The notes beneath the pieces were generated by a model that saw only the letters and a program-made list of their open reading frames with translations, searched no databases and was not told the origin of the DNA. A stretch of 64,000 nt of DNA from Grimontia hollisae CIP 101886 (GTDB lineage: Bacteria; Pseudomonadota; Gammaproteobacteria; Enterobacterales; Vibrionaceae), in contig NZ_ADAQ01000005.1 of NCBI RefSeq assembly GCF_000176515.1, positions 1 to 64,000 of the forward strand, written 5' to 3'. Made by a program: the position numbers and the translations under genes. Positions 48,271-58,921 of the stretch are shown here, one piece after another. The first letter of the stretch is position 1, and the number at the start of each line of letters is the position of its first letter.

Positions 48271-48804
48271 TCAAGACTGCAATGCATCGCTCAGTCGGCG
48301 CATACGGCCACTTACTGAGTTATCGATGACCAAGTCTCCAGCTCGAATCACAACCCCGGCAACCAGGGTCTCGTCTACACTACAGTTCAGCTTCACTTTT
48401 CGCTCAAGGCGGGCTTCCAGCTTACTGGCAATAGCGTCCAGTTGCGCTTGTTCCAGCGCGACAGCAGAAATGACCTCTACGTCAACCTGCTTTTCTAACT
48501 CATGGCGAAGCGCCATGAACTGGGCACATACTGCTGGCATTGCTTTTAAGCGTCCGTTTTCCGCCATTACCTTAATCAGGTTCTGGCCGAATTCATTGAG
48601 CTGCTCGCCACACACTGAGAGAAAAACCTCAGTCAACTTTTCAGCTGAATTAGAACCATCCAGAAAGTCTGCCATGGTTTCATTGCGGGCAACTTCGGCA
48701 GCGAAAGCCAGCATTTCGGACCATTGGTCCAATTCGCCTTTTTCCACGGCCAGATCGAAGACTGCTTTAGCGTAGGGGCGTGCGATAGTAGTCAGTTCAG
48801 ACAT
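48271..48804 (-). CDS. atpH: ATP synthase delta subunit
   Basis: 177 residues. Peripheral-stalk OSCP-like subunit joining F1 to subunit b. N-terminal [14 protein letters not shown] and the C-terminal signature [22 protein letters not shown] split across residues 150-172 identify it. Sits between atpF and atpA. Confidence 0.97.
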   Translation of the reverse strand: MSELTTIARPYAKAVFDLAVEKGELDQWSEMLAFAAEVARNETMADFLDGSNSAEKLTEVFLSVCGEQLNEFGQNLIKVMAENGRLKAMPAVCAQFMALRHELEKQVDVEVISAVALEQAQLDAIASKLEARLERKVKLNCSVDETLVAGVVIRAGDLVIDNSVSGRMRRLSDALQS

Positions 48805-48819
48805 AGCTGCCCCTCCTTG

Positions 48820-49290
48820 TTAAAGTTCTGCAGTGATTTTGTCGAGAATATCTTTATGCGCATTCTCGTCGATAGAGCGCTCAAGGATTTTCTCAGCACC
48901 CATTACGGCCAGAGTAGCGACCTGTTTGCGCAGTTCATCGCGGGCACGGTTACGTTCAGCTTCCAGTTCAGCCTTTCCTTGGTTAAGGATGTTCTCACGT
49001 TCAGCTTTTGCTTCTTCGCGGGCTTCATCAAGAATTTGTGCTTTACGCTTGTTCGCCGATTCGATGATTTCACTTGCTGCGCGCTTTGCTTCTTTCAATT
49101 GATCAGAAGCATTAGCCTGGGCCAAATCCAGGTCTTTCGCGGCACGCTCAGCCGCCGCAAGACCGTCAGCAATTTTTTTCTGACGCTCTTCAATCGCTTG
49201 CATGATAGGCGGCCATACATACTTCATGCAGAACCACACAAACATGGTAAACGCGATCGCCTGGCCGATAAGAGTAGCGTTCATATTCAT
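48820..49290 (-). CDS. atpF: ATP synthase b subunit
   Basis: 156 residues from the ATG at 49290 (GGAG eight bases upstream), the same length as E. coli AtpF; an in-frame start at 49311 is unlikely. One N-terminal membrane helix ([20 protein letters not shown], about 6-25) is followed by a long charged coiled coil that forms the peripheral stalk dimer. Confidence 0.97.
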   Translation of the reverse strand: MNMNATLIGQAIAFTMFVWFCMKYVWPPIMQAIEERQKKIADGLAAAERAAKDLDLAQANASDQLKEAKRAASEIIESANKRKAQILDEAREEAKAERENILNQGKAELEAERNRARDELRKQVATLAVMGAEKILERSIDENAHKDILDKITAEL

Positions 49291-49339
49291 AACGGCTTCT
49301 CCATCTCCCAATAGTTAACTACAGGTATAATCAGGCGAC

Positions 49340-49621
<282 letters not shown>

Positions 49622-49669
49622 TTATTTGCCGGAAGGTCTAACAAAGTTGCTTACTTAAAAAATCTTTTA

Positions 49670-50476
<807 letters not shown>

Positions 50477-50481
50477 TCATC

Positions 50482-50871
50482 CTATTTGTTGTTGTTAATG
50501 AATAAAACTGGTGCAAGGATGTTGATCCCAAGAACCAGCAAATAGGTCAGTTTGAGGGGAATAAGTTCCACCTCGGCATACAGGTAAACAACGGAAAACA
50601 ACGCGACAGTCAGCAAAATCTTGAGCACTTCACCACTGTAGAATGATGCTACAACGAGCTTAGCTGCTCTTGCTCCACCAAAAAGGAATGCGCACAACGC
50701 AAAGGCTGCGTTGGCAATGACAAAAATGCCACCGCCAATGAGTGCGGAAACTCCCCAGTCGACATTGATGGCCGCGACCATCAAGATTGCCGTTGCTAAC
50801 ACGACGCACACTTGTAACAGCAGCAACCTTTTCGCAAGCTTGCGACCGGGTCGCGTGAGCGTCGATACCAT
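50482..50871 (-). CDS. atpI: ATP synthase protein I
   Basis: 129 residues from the ATG at 50871 (GAGG upstream). Four hydrophobic segments. AtpI assists c-ring assembly or Mg2+ supply and is not a structural subunit. First gene of the operon; the longer frame to 50904 has no better ribosome site. Confidence 0.92.
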   Translation of the reverse strand: MVSTLTRPGRKLAKRLLLLQVCVVLATAILMVAAINVDWGVSALIGGGIFVIANAAFALCAFLFGGARAAKLVVASFYSGEVLKILLTVALFSVVYLYAEVELIPLKLTYLLVLGINILAPVLFINNNK

Positions 50872-50931
50872 GTATTCGTTCCTCGATTCCTTTCCTCTTA
50901 GCACCTTGGTCGTGCTGGGAAAACTGCGAAA

Positions 50932-50959
50932 ATTATACGGGTCACCCTTTTGAATGCAA
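50932..50959 (-). promoter_or_regulatory. promoter of the atp operon
   Basis: Minus strand: -35 TTGCAT (50954-50959), 16-bp spacer, -10 TATAAT (50932-50937), about 60 bases before the atpI start. Confidence 0.8.
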
Positions 50960-51051
50960 TCTCATCACATCAAAAAGGGAGGCTAAATTTTACAACAGGG
51001 TAACCTGATCACAGTAAGCAAAAATATGTAACAAAAACCCAACGCGTTATA

Positions 51052-51945
51052 TCACAATTCCTCTCCAAGAATTGCAAGAATTTGCATGAGTTTTTCGTCC
51101 TGATCAAAGTTAATCACCAGCTTGCCACGACCACTCTTGCTTTGAGACAGATTCACCGAAGTGCCCAATTTATCCGCTAATCTATCCTGAACTGCAATCA
51201 GTTCTGGTGACATGAATTTCGATGATTTTTCCACTGCCGGTGCCAACATTTTTTTCACCAGCGCTTCCGTCTGTCTGACGGTGAGTTTTCTATTCACTGA
51301 GGCCAATGCCGCCTCAATCTGGGCTTCACCTTCTAAAGCTAACAGTGCACGGGCATGGCCCATTTCCAGCTGCCGTCCAGACAACAGTTTTTTTACGCCA
51401 GTTTCAAGGCTATTCAACCGCAATAAATTACTGATAGTCGCTCGGGATTTCCCCAATGCTTCGGCCAGTTGTTGGTGGGTAAGTGAAAAGTCATGGGCTA
51501 AACGGTCCAGCGCTTCGGCCTCTTCCATCGCATTGAGATCTTCACGCTGGATGTTCTCAATAAGTGCGATAGCACTGGCCGCTTTATCATTCAATTGACG
51601 GACCAAACAAGGAATTTGGGTCAAGCCTGCAATTTTGGCCGCACGGAAGCGGCGTTCACCGGCAATAATTTCGTACTGTCTGTCGCCGATATGACGCACA
51701 ACCAAAGGTTGAATGACACCTTGGGCGCGGATGGATTCAGCCAACTCTTCCAATGCGTCCTGCGCCATATCCTGACGGGGTTGGTACACACCGGGACGCA
51801 ATGCCGACAATGGCAGTTGCTGTAATTCACTGTTGTTTACGGCTTCCTGGGTTTCACTGTTCAGATCGACACGGGCCTGTGCTTTGGCACTGGTAGCCAG
51901 TAGCGCATCGAGTCCTTTACCCAATCCACGTTTGGTAGCGTTCAT
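51052..51945 (-). CDS. parB: chromosome-partitioning protein ParB
   Basis: 297 residues. N-terminal RGLGKGLDALL, then the CTP-binding ParB/Srx domain with the GERRFRAAK motif near 95-103, a helix-turn-helix (LTHQQLAEALGKSRATISNLLRL split around 155-177), and a C-terminal dimer domain. Binds parS and spreads as a CTP clamp. It is nine bases after parA. No convincing parS was found inside this window. Confidence 0.97.
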   Translation of the reverse strand: MNATKRGLGKGLDALLATSAKAQARVDLNSETQEAVNNSELQQLPLSALRPGVYQPRQDMAQDALEELAESIRAQGVIQPLVVRHIGDRQYEIIAGERRFRAAKIAGLTQIPCLVRQLNDKAASAIALIENIQREDLNAMEEAEALDRLAHDFSLTHQQLAEALGKSRATISNLLRLNSLETGVKKLLSGRQLEMGHARALLALEGEAQIEAALASVNRKLTVRQTEALVKKMLAPAVEKSSKFMSPELIAVQDRLADKLGTSVNLSQSKSGRGKLVINFDQDEKLMQILAILGEEL

Positions 51946-51954
51946 TCAGGTTCC

Positions 51955-52749
51955 TTAAGACGCGTTGGCAACAGCCTGTCTGGTCTGTTCTTCCCGGCGC
52001 AATATTTCTCCGGCTAATGCCAGGTAGGATTTGGCACCACTGGAGTGTTTGTCGTAGTACATTGCCGGTTTGCCGTGACTTGGCGCTTCAGCAAGGCGTA
52101 CGTTGCGAGGGATGACAGTTCGGTAGACCTTGTCTCCAAAGTGCTTTTTGATCTGTTCAGACACTTCTGTCGCCAGACGGTTGCGCGGATCGTACATGGT
52201 TCTGAGCAGGCCTTCCACATGCAAGTCAGCATTCACCACACTGGCCAGCTTGCTGATGGTATCCATCAGCGCGGTCAGTCCTTCCAGTGCAAAATATTCA
52301 CACTGCATCGGAACCAAAACGGAATCCGCCGCTGTCATGGCATTGATTGTAAGAAGGTTCAGAGAAGGGGGACAATCAATGAAGATGAAATCATAGTTTT
52401 CACGAACGTCAGCAAGTGCATTACGCAACCTGACTTCGCGGGCAAACACTTCCATGAGTTTGATTTCAGCCGCTGTCACATCACCATTGGCGGCAATCAG
52501 GTGGTAACCGCCAGTGGTGTCCGTCACAACCACATCGTTAAACGGGGTTTCCTCAACCAGTAAATCATAGGCAGTGGCATGAACATCATATTTATCCACA
52601 CCACTGGCCATGGTTGCATTGCCCTGTGGGTCAAGGTCTATCACCAATACCTTGCGCTGTGTTGCCGCCAGCGACGCTGCCAAGTTGATACAGGTCGTTG
52701 TTTTACCAACGCCTCCCTTTTGGTTTGCAACAGCTATGACTTTTCCCAC
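51955..52749 (-). CDS. parA: chromosome-partitioning ATPase ParA
   Basis: 264 residues. Deviant Walker A KGGVGKTT at 11-18, the IDCPPSLNLLTINAMTAAD segment near 122-140 and DLDPQGNAT near 39-47 identify the ParA/MinD family. It forms the gradient that moves ParB-parS complexes of the main chromosome. Part of mnmG-rsmG-parA-parB, all leftward with short gaps. Confidence 0.97.
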   Translation of the reverse strand: MGKVIAVANQKGGVGKTTTCINLAASLAATQRKVLVIDLDPQGNATMASGVDKYDVHATAYDLLVEETPFNDVVVTDTTGGYHLIAANGDVTAAEIKLMEVFAREVRLRNALADVRENYDFIFIDCPPSLNLLTINAMTAADSVLVPMQCEYFALEGLTALMDTISKLASVVNADLHVEGLLRTMYDPRNRLATEVSEQIKKHFGDKVYRTVIPRNVRLAEAPSHGKPAMYYDKHSSGAKSYLALAGEILRREEQTRQAVANAS

Positions 52750-52771
52750 AAGACGCCCCCCGCCAATAATC

Positions 52772-53386
52772 CTAATGAACCAAGATTACTAGATGACGCT
52801 GACCTTCCAATCCCGGAACAGTCAAAGGTTTGATATCTGTCACAGAACATCCCGCAGGAAGTTCGTCAATCTCGACCTGATCGACGTGCCCCTTGAGCGC
52901 AAGGAACTTACCGCCTGTGGCAGGCAGATGATGACACCAGTTCACCATGTCGCTCATGGAAGCAAACGCACGGCTCAGCACACCATCAAATCCCTGCTCA
53001 GGCTGGAAGTCTTCTACCCGGCTCTGCACCGCAGTGACATTGGTGATCTTCAGTTCATGCAGCACCTGGCGGATAAATCGAATACGCTTACCGAGGCTGT
53101 CGAGCAAGGTGAAGGATTTCACCGGATTAATGATCGCCAACGGGATCCCGGGAAGCCCCGGGCCTGTTCCGACATCAATGTAATGGTGACCATCCAGATA
53201 TTCGCTCACCACAATGCTGTCCATGATGTGTTTGACGATCATATCGTTCGGATCACGCACCGAGGTCAGGTTGTACGCTTTGTTCCATTTGTGGAGCATC
53301 TCCACATAACCAATCAGTTTATCCTGTTGGTCGGCAGGGATTTGCATCCCAGCCTGTTCAATCAGTTGTGCCAGACGTTGTTTCAC
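52772..53386 (-). CDS. rsmG: 16S rRNA (guanine(527)-N7)-methyltransferase
   Basis: 204 residues. SAM-dependent enzyme with the [17 protein letters not shown] motif near 66-82 and [11 protein letters not shown] near 93-103. The N-terminal [15 protein letters not shown] and H-(I/M)-DS segment are typical. Loss of RsmG causes low-level streptomycin resistance in other bacteria. It lies six bases after mnmG and before parA. Confidence 0.97.
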   Translation of the reverse strand: MKQRLAQLIEQAGMQIPADQQDKLIGYVEMLHKWNKAYNLTSVRDPNDMIVKHIMDSIVVSEYLDGHHYIDVGTGPGLPGIPLAIINPVKSFTLLDSLGKRIRFIRQVLHELKITNVTAVQSRVEDFQPEQGFDGVLSRAFASMSDMVNWCHHLPATGGKFLALKGHVDQVEIDELPAGCSVTDIKPLTVPGLEGQRHLVILVH

Positions 53387-53392
53387 GGTCTA

Positions 53393-55282
53393 TCAGGCCC
53401 CTTTTTTCAGCATGCCTTGTTTTTTCAGGTGTACCAGCAAAATAGAAATTGCTGCTGGTGTAATACCGGAAATACGCGACGCCTTGCCGATGGTTTCCGG
53501 ACGGGCATCTCGCAATTTGGCGACCACTTCATTGGACAGCCCTTTAATCTGGGTGTAGTCCAAATCAATCGGCAGACGGGTGTTTTCATGGCGGATATAT
53601 TTTTCAATCTCTTCCTTCTGACGATTGATATAACCGGCATATTTGATCTGGATTTCAACCTGTTCAGAGGCCTGTAGATCTTCATGCGCTGGCGCAAACA
53701 CTGGATTTGCCACCAGATCGTTATACGTCACTTCCGGACGGCGCAGCAGATCTTCACCGTTCGCCTCACGGGATAGAGGGGTTTTCAGGATCGCATTAAG
53801 TGCGTCCGCGTGTTCGGAAGCGGGATGGATCCAGGTACTGCGCAAACGCTGGGTTTCCTGTTCCATGTTCTCCAGTTTCTGGTTAAAGCGCGCCCAGCGC
53901 TCATCATCCACCAGCCCCAACTCACGGCCCATTTCGGTCAGGCGAAGATCCGCGTTGTCTTCACGCAGCAGCAGACGGTATTCAGCACGGGAAGTGAACA
54001 TGCGGTACGGTTCTTTGGTCCCCATGGTCGACAGATCATCAATCAACACGCCCATATACGCTTGGTCACGGCGAGGGCACCAACCTTCTTTGTCCTGGGC
54101 AAATAGCGCGGCATTGGCACCGGCAAGCAGGCCTTGTGCAGCCGCTTCTTCATAACCCGTTGTGCCGTTGATTTGACCAGCAAAGAACAGGCCTTTGATA
54201 AATTTGGTCTCAAAGGTTTGTTTCAGATCGCGTGGATCGAAGAAATCATACTCGATCGCATAACCCGGACGGATCACGCGGGCATTCTCAAATCCTTTGA
54301 TCGAGCGAATTATCCCCATCTGGACATCAAACGGCAGGCTGGTGGAAATCCCATTAGGGTATAACTCATTCGTCGTCAGACCTTCTGGCTCAACAAAAAT
54401 CTGATGTTTGTCTTTATCGGCAAACCGCATGACCTTGTCTTCAATTGACGGACAGTAACGCGGGCCGATTCCTTCAATCACGCCGGCATACATTGGACTG
54501 CGATCCAGATTTTTGCGGATCACATCATGGGTTTGTTCATTGGTATAAGTGATATAACACGGCACCTGGCGGGGGTGATCTGACACCTTGCCCATGAAAG
54601 AAAATACCGGACATGGGTCATCTCCATGCTGGGTTTGCATCACACTGAAATCAACGGTACGCGCGTCAATACGGGGTGGGGTACCAGTTTTCAGGCGATC
54701 GACACGGAAGGGCAATTCACGGAGACGATCAGCCAAGGCGATCGAAGGAGGATCGCCTGCACGGCCACCCGCGTAGTTCTCCAGGCCGATATGGATCTTG
54801 CCACCAAGGAAAGTGCCTACGGTCAAAACCACTGCACGAGCACGGAATTTAAGGCCCATTTCGGTCACCACACCTGTTACCTGATCCTGTTCAACGATCA
54901 GGTCATTCACCGCCTGTTGGAACAACATCAGGTTTGGCTGGTTTTCCAGCGCTTCACGGACCGCTGCCTTGTACAGTGCACGGTCAGCCTGTGCACGGGT
55001 CGCACGGACTGCGGGCCCTTTAGACGCATTCAGGGTACGGAACTGAATCCCCCCTTTGTCAATTGCCCGCGCCATCAGGCCGCCCAACGCATCGACTTCT
55101 TTCACCAGATGTCCTTTTCCTATCCCGCCAATGGCTGGGTTGCATGACATTTGCCCCAATGTATCGATGTTGTGGGTTAGCAAAAGGGTTTGCTGCCCCA
55201 TACGTGCAGCGGCCAATGCAGCTTCCGTACCTGCATGACCACCACCGACAACGATGACATCAAAGTTATCCTGGTAAAACAT
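53393..55282 (-). CDS. mnmG: tRNA uridine-5-carboxymethylaminomethyl enzyme MnmG (GidA)
   Basis: 629 residues. FAD-binding [17 protein letters not shown] near 13-29, the [21 protein letters not shown] segment near 48-68, and the C-terminal helical domain with [13 protein letters not shown] used for MnmE contact. With MnmE it modifies U34 of several tRNAs. Both partner genes are in this window, on either side of oriC. Transcription runs away from the origin. Confidence 0.98.
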   Translation of the reverse strand: MFYQDNFDVIVVGGGHAGTEAALAAARMGQQTLLLTHNIDTLGQMSCNPAIGGIGKGHLVKEVDALGGLMARAIDKGGIQFRTLNASKGPAVRATRAQADRALYKAAVREALENQPNLMLFQQAVNDLIVEQDQVTGVVTEMGLKFRARAVVLTVGTFLGGKIHIGLENYAGGRAGDPPSIALADRLRELPFRVDRLKTGTPPRIDARTVDFSVMQTQHGDDPCPVFSFMGKVSDHPRQVPCYITYTNEQTHDVIRKNLDRSPMYAGVIEGIGPRYCPSIEDKVMRFADKDKHQIFVEPEGLTTNELYPNGISTSLPFDVQMGIIRSIKGFENARVIRPGYAIEYDFFDPRDLKQTFETKFIKGLFFAGQINGTTGYEEAAAQGLLAGANAALFAQDKEGWCPRRDQAYMGVLIDDLSTMGTKEPYRMFTSRAEYRLLLREDNADLRLTEMGRELGLVDDERWARFNQKLENMEQETQRLRSTWIHPASEHADALNAILKTPLSREANGEDLLRRPEVTYNDLVANPVFAPAHEDLQASEQVEIQIKYAGYINRQKEEIEKYIRHENTRLPIDLDYTQIKGLSNEVVAKLRDARPETIGKASRISGITPAAISILLVHLKKQGMLKKGA

Positions 55283-55331
55283 GGTGTGACCTCAATAAGG
55301 AATGGGTTGATCGGTTGGTTGAGCAAAAGAG

Positions 55332-55665
55332 GATCATTCTAGCGCTTTTCAGAAACGGAGAGAACCAAAAGTGTGATCTTTGATCGAAAGGGAGAGCTCT
55401 TAAAATATATAAGATCTTTATATAGATCTTTATGTTGATCTCTTATTACGGGTAACGATCTTTGTGGATAACTTATAAATGATCAACATGATCATAATGT
55501 TAGTTGCGATCAATATCTGTGCGTTAGCTTGGATCTAATCTTGTACTGCTTGGGATCAAAATGGGTAGTTATCAACAAGGTAAGGATTTAAGTAAAGTTG
55601 TTATTGGGATAACTATAGGTTGATCACTGTTTAGATCTATAGTTATCCACAATATAGAGATCACA
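55332..55665. other. chromosomal replication origin (oriC)
   Basis: Order matches E. coli oriC: mnmG, AT-rich unwinding repeats, DnaA boxes, mioC. Three exact 12-bp-phased GATC repeats GATCTTTATATA, GATCTTTATGTT, GATCTCTTATTA at 55413-55448 form the unwinding element. R1-like TGTGGATAA is at 55463-55471 and R4-like TTATCCACA at 55643-55651, both perfect. Weaker boxes are TTATCAACA (55569-55577) and TTGGGATAA (55604-55612). I count 15 GATC sites in about 330 bp, as expected for Dam/SeqA sequestration. Confidence 0.95.
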
Positions 55666-55700
55666 TAATTGAATTATTTTTGCGTGGCTTTTTCTCTGAT

Positions 55701-56147
55701 TTATTCACAGATCGCCAATTTGTGTTGGGATAACCAGACTTCAGCCGGTTCTTCCGGGAGAGGTTGATCGAGGATATCAATTTCCAGCATCGGGGCACTT
55801 TCGCGAGCTCCCAGTGATTTAAACAGCACTGATGCGGCTTTTCCTGCACCGCAAAACGTGTCATAACTGGAATCACCGATAGCGATAATGGCATATTTCA
55901 GGGAAGTTAAATCCGGTTTTGAAGCTTTTAATGCGGCCATCATGGGGGCCAGGTTATCCGGATAATCACCCGCGCCGTGGGTAGAGGTCACCAGCAACAG
56001 GTGAGTGGCATTGGTGACGTCGCTCAACTCACCTTCATTGATCACGTTGACGTTATAGCCTTCCTGTTCAAGTAATTCTGCCAGATGATCGCCAACATAT
56101 TCAGCCCCGCCCAGGGTGCTGCCGGTGATCAGGGTTAATTCCTTCAT
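55701..56147 (-). CDS. mioC: flavodoxin-like protein MioC
   Basis: 148 residues. FMN-binding phosphate loop GSTLGGAEYV near 9-18, TSTHGAGDYPDN near 54-65 and GDSSYDTFCGAGK near 92-104. MioC is a flavodoxin used in biotin synthase reduction in E. coli. Its transcription runs toward oriC, so passage of polymerase may influence initiation, as discussed for E. coli. Confidence 0.96.
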   Translation of the reverse strand: MKELTLITGSTLGGAEYVGDHLAELLEQEGYNVNVINEGELSDVTNATHLLLVTSTHGAGDYPDNLAPMMAALKASKPDLTSLKYAIIAIGDSSYDTFCGAGKAASVLFKSLGARESAPMLEIDILDQPLPEEPAEVWLSQHKLAICE

Positions 56148-56212
56148 AAGATTGTTCTCTAACGGCTTATTAATGTCCGTTAGTATTGAAGGGCGGATGT
56201 ATGCGCGTCAAG

Positions 56213-57340
56213 TCAGCTTGGCGGGTAGCTTTCATTACGGTAAAAACAGGTAAAGTTTTTGGGGAGAAGTGCCTGAATTTTGTTTTTTCCCCGTTTCTTG
56301 GCATGGTTAACGGCAGTGTTGGCCGTATCGACAAGCTTTGCGCCACTGATACAGGCATCGCTTGACGTGGTTACCCCCAGACTGGCGGTACGTTTCACCG
56401 CTGTGTTATCGAGCAGCAGTACGCTGCGCCCAATGGCTAGCTTGATTTGTTCGGCAACGTTCATTGCTTTATTTGCCGGGGAATTTTCCAGTAATACCAC
56501 AAAGGTATCTGCATGCAGCCGCCCAATGGGTGTCTCGGCGGGAAGCTGTTCCCGCAGCAGATCCGCGATGTGTATTAATACCTGATCTCCGGTTTGCCGG
56601 CCATGCATCTCATTGATTTGTGAAAAGTCATCCAAATTGATTGCGATGATTGACAGGGGAGTGTTACGGCGACGTGATTGGAAAAACAGCTCATCTGCCT
56701 GATTGTAGAGGCTCTGGCTGTTGGCGGTGCCGGTCAATAGATCTTCATGCACCAACTTCCTCGATTGTTCATCGATATTGTGCAGATCCACGAGATAGAA
56801 GTCTGTCAGCGCGACGGATGCCAATACCAGGATAAGGATAACGCACAGGTAGGCGGCCTGAGCATTGGTGCCTGTCAAGCCAAGAACGGGATCGGAAGCG
56901 GGGAGCGTTTTAGCCAGAAAAAGCAGGAAGATCGCAATAAGAGAGAGACCATAGCGGGGAAAACGTGCTTTGGGATCGAACACCAGCACAACCGCAGTGG
57001 GGACCACCAACAGCAGCAATTCTGTTTCGAAGTTATCGGAAAGGACAAACAAGGGAAGGAATAACTGCTGAAGAAAGAAGATAATAAAAATCCAATATTT
57101 GGCAATCCAGAGAATACCTTCACGGGTCAGTACAAATGTAATGATATACAGAACTGCAAACAGCCCATTTAGCAGGGCTGCAGTGGCACTGCCAAAAGCA
57201 AACCAGAACAGCGCCGAAAATAACAGGGTGCCACCTGTGCAAAGGCAGGCCAGCAGATTCACCATACGAAGATGATGCACCTGAAGTTTGTCGCAGCGTG
57301 TTATTCCCATATTGAGAATGGGGTTGAGGCTGTTGATCAT
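56213..57340 (-). CDS. membrane protein with degenerate GGDEF domain
   Basis: About 375 residues; the start is uncertain (ATG at 57340 chosen; the longest frame begins at a TTG at 57382). About six hydrophobic segments at 25-190 (LLFSALFWFAFGSATAALL and following), then a GGDEF-fold domain from about 200: DLLTGTANSQSLYNQ, LDDFSQINEMHGRQTGDQVL. The signature loop reads GRLHADTFVVLL in place of GGDEF, so cyclase activity is unlikely; it may bind c-di-GMP or signal by interaction. It lies between mioC and mnmE, where E. coli has no gene. Confidence 0.85.
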   Translation of the reverse strand: MINSLNPILNMGITRCDKLQVHHLRMVNLLACLCTGGTLLFSALFWFAFGSATAALLNGLFAVLYIITFVLTREGILWIAKYWIFIIFFLQQLFLPLFVLSDNFETELLLLVVPTAVVLVFDPKARFPRYGLSLIAIFLLFLAKTLPASDPVLGLTGTNAQAAYLCVILILVLASVALTDFYLVDLHNIDEQSRKLVHEDLLTGTANSQSLYNQADELFFQSRRRNTPLSIIAINLDDFSQINEMHGRQTGDQVLIHIADLLREQLPAETPIGRLHADTFVVLLENSPANKAMNVAEQIKLAIGRSVLLLDNTAVKRTASLGVTTSSDACISGAKLVDTANTAVNHAKKRGKNKIQALLPKNFTCFYRNESYPPS

Positions 57341-57390
57341 GGCATCAGCTGGTCGAAAGGAATTTGCTGATAAGTGTAGCAAAAGAGGGA

Positions 57391-57419
57391 CAGTTCGCCT
57401 GTTGGAAAAAGGCGAACTG
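57391..57419. repeat. hairpin between mnmE and the GGDEF-like gene
   Basis: CAGTTCGCC (57391-57399) and GGCGAACTG (57411-57419), a 9-bp stem without a strong T run on the mnmE strand. It may be a weak or factor-dependent terminator. Confidence 0.5.
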
Positions 57420-57436
57420 AAGGCAGCCTTGGTGGA

Positions 57437-58801
57437 TTACTTCCCGATACAGAAAGAACTGAAGATCCGGCCAAGCAGATCGTCTGAGCTGAATTCCCCG
57501 GTGATTTCTGAAAGATGCTGCTGGGCAATACGAAGCTCTTCAGCAAGAATTTCCCCGGCCATATACCCTTCCAGTTGATCTTTTCCTATCTCCAGGTGAC
57601 GGGCAGCGGCATCCAGTGCTTCCAGATGGCGGCGTCGGGCCATAAAGCCGCCTTCTGCAGCGCCTGAGAAGCCCATACAGGCTTTCAGGTGCTCGCGCAG
57701 GGCATCGACACCGGCACCGGTTTTGGCACTCAGGCGAATCAGTGTAGGCTGGCTGGCGTGGCAGATCCCTAACGTTTCTCCGGTGATATCAGCTTTGTTC
57801 CGGATGACGGTCATTCCCATATTGGATGGCAGTCGGTCAATAAATTCTGGCCAGATCTCTTCTGGTGACGTCGCGTCTGTTGTGGTGCCATCCACCATGA
57901 ACAGTACGCGGTCGGCTTGGGCGATTTCATCCCACGCACGCTCAATGCCGATGCGTTCCACTTCGTCAGAGGCATCGCGAAGACCTGCTGTATCGATGAT
58001 GTGCAGCGGCATACCGTCGATGTGGATGTGTTCGCGCAAAACGTCGCGGGTGGTACCTGCAATGTCAGTCACAATCGCACTTTCCTTACCGGACAGGGCA
58101 TTAAGCAGGCTGGATTTTCCGGCATTGGGGCGACCGGCAATCACCACTTTCATCCCTTCACGCATGATTGCGCCTTGGTTTGCTGCTTTTCTTACTTCGT
58201 CGAGCGAGGTGATAATGTTGTTCAGGTCACCGGCCACTTTTCCGTCTGAGAGAAAGTCGATTTCTTCATCCGGGAAATCAATCGCGGCTTCAACATAGAT
58301 ACGCAAGTGGATCAGCGCCTCCACCAGTGCATTAACCTTGCTGGAAAAAGCACCTTGCAGGCTTTGCAACGCACTTTTGGCTGCCTGTTCAGAGCTGGCA
58401 TCTATCAGGTCGGCGATAGCTTCAGCCTGCGCCAAATCCAGTTTGTCATTCAGGAAGGCGCGCTCAGAGAATTCACCGGGACGCGCTGTGCGCACACCGT
58501 CAATTTCCACGATGCGTTTTATCAGCATGTCCATGATGACAGGGCCACCATGCCCCTGAAGTTCCAGCACATCTTCACCGGTAAATGAATTGGGGGCCTG
58601 GAAGTACAGGGCAATCCCCTGGTCAAGTGCGTTGCCTTCGGCATCTTTAAACGGCAGGTATTCGGCGCGGCGAACCGGCAAATCCCGCCCGGTCACCGCC
58701 TTGGCAACGGCTTTGGCTTTAGGACCGGATACGCGAATGATGCCCACACCGCCGCGTCCCGGTGGTGTGGCCTGCGCAACAATGGTGTCTGAGTGAGTCA
58801 T
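57437..58801 (-). CDS. mnmE: tRNA modification GTPase MnmE (TrmE)
   Basis: 454 residues, E. coli length. N-terminal tetrahydrofolate-binding domain ([13 protein letters not shown]), helical domain, and inserted G domain with G1 GRPNAGKS near 223-230, G3 DTAGL near 270 and G4 NKAD near 335. The C-terminal CIGK motif carries the essential cysteine. Partner of MnmG. Downstream of yidC on the same strand. Confidence 0.98.
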   Translation of the reverse strand: MTHSDTIVAQATPPGRGGVGIIRVSGPKAKAVAKAVTGRDLPVRRAEYLPFKDAEGNALDQGIALYFQAPNSFTGEDVLELQGHGGPVIMDMLIKRIVEIDGVRTARPGEFSERAFLNDKLDLAQAEAIADLIDASSEQAAKSALQSLQGAFSSKVNALVEALIHLRIYVEAAIDFPDEEIDFLSDGKVAGDLNNIITSLDEVRKAANQGAIMREGMKVVIAGRPNAGKSSLLNALSGKESAIVTDIAGTTRDVLREHIHIDGMPLHIIDTAGLRDASDEVERIGIERAWDEIAQADRVLFMVDGTTTDATSPEEIWPEFIDRLPSNMGMTVIRNKADITGETLGICHASQPTLIRLSAKTGAGVDALREHLKACMGFSGAAEGGFMARRRHLEALDAAARHLEIGKDQLEGYMAGEILAEELRIAQQHLSEITGEFSSDDLLGRIFSSFCIGK

Positions 58802-58882
58802 GAAACTTTACCTGCGTGTTGAAAACGTTGCTTAGTGTATATCAATTTTTCCTGACTGCTTGTCGCGTGTTCAGAAAGAAGA

Positions 58883-58903
58883 AAGGCGGCCATGGGGCCG
58901 CCT
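58883..58903 (-). terminator. terminator after yidC
   Basis: Minus strand AAGGCGGCC-ccat-GGCCGCCTT followed by a pyrimidine run (TTCTTCTTTC). It lies 19 bases after the yidC stop. Confidence 0.7.
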
Positions 58904-58921
58904 TATCAGTGTGTGGTGCGA

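Noticed and set aside
53378-53393. Possible parS (GTTTCACG half-site near the rsmG start; similar half-sites at 43699 and 50208)
   Set aside because: Only one half of TGTTTCACGTGAAACA is matched in each case; no full palindrome was found.
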